Positions 54,888 through 57,612 of a stretch of 57,612 nt of DNA are shown one piece after another. The stretch is from Sphingomonadaceae bacterium (GTDB lineage Bacteria > Pseudomonadota > Alphaproteobacteria > Sphingomonadales > Sphingomonadaceae). The translations under genes were made by a program, and so were the position numbers. The notes under the pieces are model-generated. The model was not told the DNA's origin. It searched no databases and was given only the letters and a program-made list of their open reading frames with translations. The stretch covers positions 1-57,612 of the forward strand of contig RFPL01000018.1 of the NCBI GenBank assembly GCA_009926135.1, given 5' to 3'. Each line of letters begins with the position of its first letter. Position 1 is the stretch's first letter.

Positions 54888-55892
54888 ATGGGAGACAATC
54901 AGCTCGTCAGGTTCTTCCTGCTGATCGCGGTCTTCGCGTCGGTCTTCCTGCTTTCACAGGTGATGATCCGCATGACGGCGGATTCGCGGACCAGGGTAAG
55001 GGCCGTCAACCGCCGCTTGCGAATGCTCCAAGGCGGTATCCAGCACGACAAGGTCATCGCCAGTCTGCGCAAGAACGATCCGACCGAACTGGTCGGACTG
55101 CCTGGCTTCGCCAACGCCATGCTGCTGAGCATTCGCCGGATGCTGCTGATGGCCACGGTTCCGCTGTCGCTTGGCCAGTTCCTGCTGACTGTGGCGGCCG
55201 CGCTTTGCGTGGTGCTGGCGCTGGTCTTCGTGCTGGCGTGGATCGCTGGTTACCAGCTTACTTCGGGCATCATCCTGCTCCTGCTGGCGGTTTCGGCCGC
55301 CGCGACCATCGCCATCCCGGTGATGATCATCAGTTTCCTGGCCCAGCGGCGCCGCAAGCGGATGCAGGAGCAGTTTCCCGTCGCGCTCGATATCTTCGTG
55401 CGGGCCCTGCGGTCCGGCCACCCGGTGGCGGCGGCGATCGAACTGCTGACGACCGAGATGGAAGATCCGATCGGTTCCGAATTCGGACTGGTTTCCGATG
55501 AGGTGACCTACGGGGCCGAGCTTGCGGATGCGCTGCACGCCATGGCCGAGCGGTGGGACCTGGATGACATCCGGATGTTCGTCGTCTCGCTTTCGGTGCA
55601 GCAGGAAACAGGCGGCAATCTGGCCGAAATCCTCGAAAACCTGGCCTCCGTGATCCGCGAGCGGGCATCGATGTACATGAAGGTGCGCTCGCTGAGCTCC
55701 GAAGGGCGGATGACGGGCTGGCTGCTCACGGCTCTGCCGATTTTCACTTTCGTCATGCTGTTCCTCAGCAACCCGCGCTTCTACCTTGATGTGGCGAAGG
55801 ATCCGATTTTCTACATCGGCTTCCCGCTGATGATCGCCTGGTACTTCGTGGGCGTGATTTCGATCCGCAAAATGGTCAACCTGAAGGTCTGA
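54888..55892 (+). CDS. tadB: Tad inner-membrane platform protein TadB
   Basis: A 334-residue protein with a T2SSF domain. An N-terminal helix (FFLLIAVFASVFLLSQVMI) and two central helices precede the cytoplasmic T2SSF region (QFPVALDIFVRALRSGHPVAAAIELLTTEM and QQETGGNLAEILENLASVIRERASMYMKVRSLSSEGR). Two C-terminal helices follow. It acts with TadC and CpaF to extrude pilin. It is five bases after cpaF and one base before tadC. Confidence 0.95.
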   Translation: MGDNQLVRFFLLIAVFASVFLLSQVMIRMTADSRTRVRAVNRRLRMLQGGIQHDKVIASLRKNDPTELVGLPGFANAMLLSIRRMLLMATVPLSLGQFLLTVAAALCVVLALVFVLAWIAGYQLTSGIILLLLAVSAAATIAIPVMIISFLAQRRRKRMQEQFPVALDIFVRALRSGHPVAAAIELLTTEMEDPIGSEFGLVSDEVTYGAELADALHAMAERWDLDDIRMFVVSLSVQQETGGNLAEILENLASVIRERASMYMKVRSLSSEGRMTGWLLTALPIFTFVMLFLSNPRFYLDVAKDPIFYIGFPLMIAWYFVGVISIRKMVNLKV

Positions 55893-55893
55893 T

Positions 55894-56859
55894 ATGATCG
55901 AATTCCTCGCCTCGAACGTATATGCGCGGACCGCTAGTCTGCTGGCGGTCTTTCTCCTCGCGGCCTTTGCTGCCGTTGCCGTTTCGCGCTGGCTGGCCCG
56001 GTATGCCGAAGTCCGCACCGGGCTGCGCGAACTGGAGGGGAACCGCGCGGTCGCTTCGCTGGGGCGGCTGCGGAAGCAGAATGAGACGGCCTGGTCGCGG
56101 CTGGCGGATCAGATCGAAAAGGCCGGCCTGAACCTGTCCGACACCAAGGGCGATGACCTACGCGCAAAGCTTATTGCCGCCGGCTTTGAATCGTCCGCCG
56201 CGCCGCGCATTTTCACGCTGAGCAAGGTCTTGCTGATCCTGCTCCTGCCGACTGTCTACGTCCTGCTGTTCGTCGCCAACGACCCCGATCCCAACTATTT
56301 CAAGATCTATGTGATCGGGGCCTTCGCAGCCTTGCTCGGCATGATCCTGCCCAGCCTGTTCATCACCGCCAAGGCTGACCGGCGCAGCGAAGCCGTCCGC
56401 AACGGCTTCCCCGACAGTCTCGACCTGATCCTGATCTGCGTCGAGGCCGGGCTGGGGTTGGAGGCGGCCCTCGACCGGGTTGGCCGCGAGATGATTGACA
56501 GCCATCCGCTCGTTGCCCGTCTGCTGTCCACCGCGACGCTGCAACTGCGGGCTGGTGCCCCGCGCGAGGTCGCGATCCGGGCCATGGGCGAACAGAGCGG
56601 CGTGGACGAGGTGCGCAGTTTCGCGACGCTGCTGATCCAGTCTGATCGCCTGGGCACGTCAATTTCCCAGACGCTGCGCGTCTACGCTTCCGAGATGCGC
56701 GAAAAGCGCCGGATGCGCGCCGAAGAAAAGGCCCACCGCCTGCCAGTGGTAATTTCGATCCCGCTGGTCATCTGCATGCTGCCGACAATGATCGGCGTTC
56801 TGATGCTGCCCGGCATGGTCCGGGTGGTTCGCGAGCTTCTGCCAGCTCTGGGAGGATAA
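55894..56859 (+). CDS. tadC: Tad inner-membrane platform protein TadC
   Basis: A 321-residue relative of TadB, also a T2SSF-domain protein. An N-terminal helix is followed by two central helices, then NGFPDSLDLILICVEAGLGLEAALDRVGREM and SFATLLIQSDRLGTSISQTLRVYASEMREKRRMRAEEKAHRLPV, the T2SSF signature, and a last pair of helices. It forms the inner-membrane platform with TadB. It starts immediately after tadB. Confidence 0.95.
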   Translation: MIEFLASNVYARTASLLAVFLLAAFAAVAVSRWLARYAEVRTGLRELEGNRAVASLGRLRKQNETAWSRLADQIEKAGLNLSDTKGDDLRAKLIAAGFESSAAPRIFTLSKVLLILLLPTVYVLLFVANDPDPNYFKIYVIGAFAALLGMILPSLFITAKADRRSEAVRNGFPDSLDLILICVEAGLGLEAALDRVGREMIDSHPLVARLLSTATLQLRAGAPREVAIRAMGEQSGVDEVRSFATLLIQSDRLGTSISQTLRVYASEMREKRRMRAEEKAHRLPVVISIPLVICMLPTMIGVLMLPGMVRVVRELLPALGG

Positions 56860-56861
56860 CA

Positions 56862-57605
56862 ATGAACACGAAAGCGATCTTGCTGACGGGCCTCTGCACA
56901 GTGCTTGGCGCCAGCGGCTGTCAAAGCATTGGCCATCAGAACCGCAATCTTGCCATCCAGGCCGGGCTTGCCCCGACCCAGCAACTGTCCCTGGCCGAAT
57001 TGCAGCTTGCCCGGGGCCGGGCCTATCTCGATTCCGAGCTGACCACGCTTGCGATCGGCCAGTTCAGGCTGGCCGAGCAGGATCCGCAAACCACCGCGGC
57101 CGCCAGCAATGGGCTGGGCGTTGCCTATGCGCGCCTTGGCCGGCATGACCTGGCCGAGCGCTATTTCAGCCAGGCCGTCGCGGCCGAACCCGGCAGCGAG
57201 CGGTATGTGCGCAACCTGGCGATGCTGCGCGACAACCGGCCGGCCCTCGCCAATCTGGCCCCGAAATCGCAGCTTCCATCTGCGGCAGACGCGCCGACCA
57301 CCACGGACGCCAGGTCCGGCGTGCGGCTGGTTCGCCTGTCCAGGGGCGAAGTCCACATCGGTGGTTCTGCTTCGACGGCACCTGATGTCTTGCGCACGGC
57401 GAAGCTGGCCAGCAACGATGGCCAGGCTGTCATTACGGTCATCGCCCCGCGCCGGCCGCGGCCGGCCTACCCGGTCGTCGTGAAACTCGATCAGCTTCCC
57501 GGGCTGATGCAGGCGCGGACCGAACAGCGCGCCCTGGCAATGAACCTGCTGGCACCCGCCTTGCCGCGACCGAAGGCGGGATTGTTGATTTCCACTGAGA
57601 GTTGA
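56862..57605 (+). CDS. tadD: TPR lipoprotein TadD-like
   Basis: A 247-residue periplasmic or outer-membrane lipoprotein with signal LTGLCTVLGASGC, with Cys after ASG. About two tetratricopeptide repeats follow (ELQLARGRAYLDSELTTLAIGQFRLAEQDPQTTAAASNGLGVAYARLGRHDLAERYFSQAVAAEPGSERYVRNLAML). TadD is a pilotin-like factor for the secretin in other Tad systems. The C-terminal half has no recognised domain. It starts two bases after the tadC stop and ends seven bases before the window end. Confidence 0.9.
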   Translation: MNTKAILLTGLCTVLGASGCQSIGHQNRNLAIQAGLAPTQQLSLAELQLARGRAYLDSELTTLAIGQFRLAEQDPQTTAAASNGLGVAYARLGRHDLAERYFSQAVAAEPGSERYVRNLAMLRDNRPALANLAPKSQLPSAADAPTTTDARSGVRLVRLSRGEVHIGGSASTAPDVLRTAKLASNDGQAVITVIAPRRPRPAYPVVVKLDQLPGLMQARTEQRALAMNLLAPALPRPKAGLLISTES

Positions 57606-57612
57606 CCCGGGA

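Overview
The window is a high-GC chromosomal segment whose gene content and orders point to an alphaproteobacterium of the order Sphingomonadales. The clues are a secB gene divergent from a Tim44-like/mltA/Smr operon, a sphingomonad-style TonB receptor with a divergent TetR, a proline-rich MlaA without an obvious lipobox, and a lysC/ubiG divergent pair. This placement is inferred from gene content only. I see no rRNA, tRNA, transposon, integrase, prophage or CRISPR. Nearly everything is core metabolism or envelope biogenesis.

Layout. 1-8.4 kb: the 3' part of coaBC with dut; a DUF4136 lipoprotein; trpS and murJ; secB divergent from a Tim44-like/mltA/Smr operon. 8.4-11.6 kb: TonB receptor and TetR sharing an operator. 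11.6-14.4 kb: prfC, a flavin-type oxidase-fold protein and an EEP hydrolase. 14.5-16.6 kb: a sigma-54 promoter driving glnK-amtB, followed by a candidate anti-Shine-Dalgarno small RNA. 16.6-24.2 kb: VOC and nitronate monooxygenase, LytTR regulator with DUF2306, katG, a TonB-like protein and a P450. 24.5-31.9 kb: lysC, ubiG, mlaA, two small envelope proteins, a nicotinamide-riboside salvage operon, aroC and a GNAT. 31.9-38.0 kb: pheT/pheS, two coupled AraC genes, rplT/rpmI. 38.2-44.3 kb: a GGCT-like gene, purU, MaoC, a MarR-EmrA-EmrB efflux operon, aroQ and an M23 peptidase. 44.4-46.3 kb: an Aur1-like PAP2 membrane enzyme and its membrane partner. 46.7-57.6 kb: a Tad (Flp) pilus operon, flp-cpaB-cpaC-lipoprotein-tadG-tadE-tadE-cpaE-cpaF-tadB-tadC-tadD, with no prepilin peptidase gene in view.

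How genes work together. The glnK-amtB unit is a nitrogen-starvation ammonium uptake module. The four-gene operon ending in pnuC and a NadR-type kinase imports and phosphorylates nicotinamide riboside for NAD synthesis. EmrA/EmrB under MarR form a tripartite-type drug efflux unit. The Tad genes build an adhesive type IVc pilus: Flp is the fibre, CpaC the outer-membrane pore, CpaF the motor ATPase, TadB/TadC the inner-membrane platform and CpaE the localiser.

The most interesting non-coding observations are: (i) just after amtB, two tandem hairpins with CCUCC-rich loops followed by an intrinsic terminator, resembling the cuckoo/CcsR anti-Shine-Dalgarno RNAs; (ii) a 90-nt, roughly 25-bp hairpin upstream of flp; (iii) a 22-bp operator placed inside two divergent promoters between the TonB receptor and TetR genes; (iv) a perfect 49-bp inverted repeat at the very start of the window that looks like an assembly fold-back.
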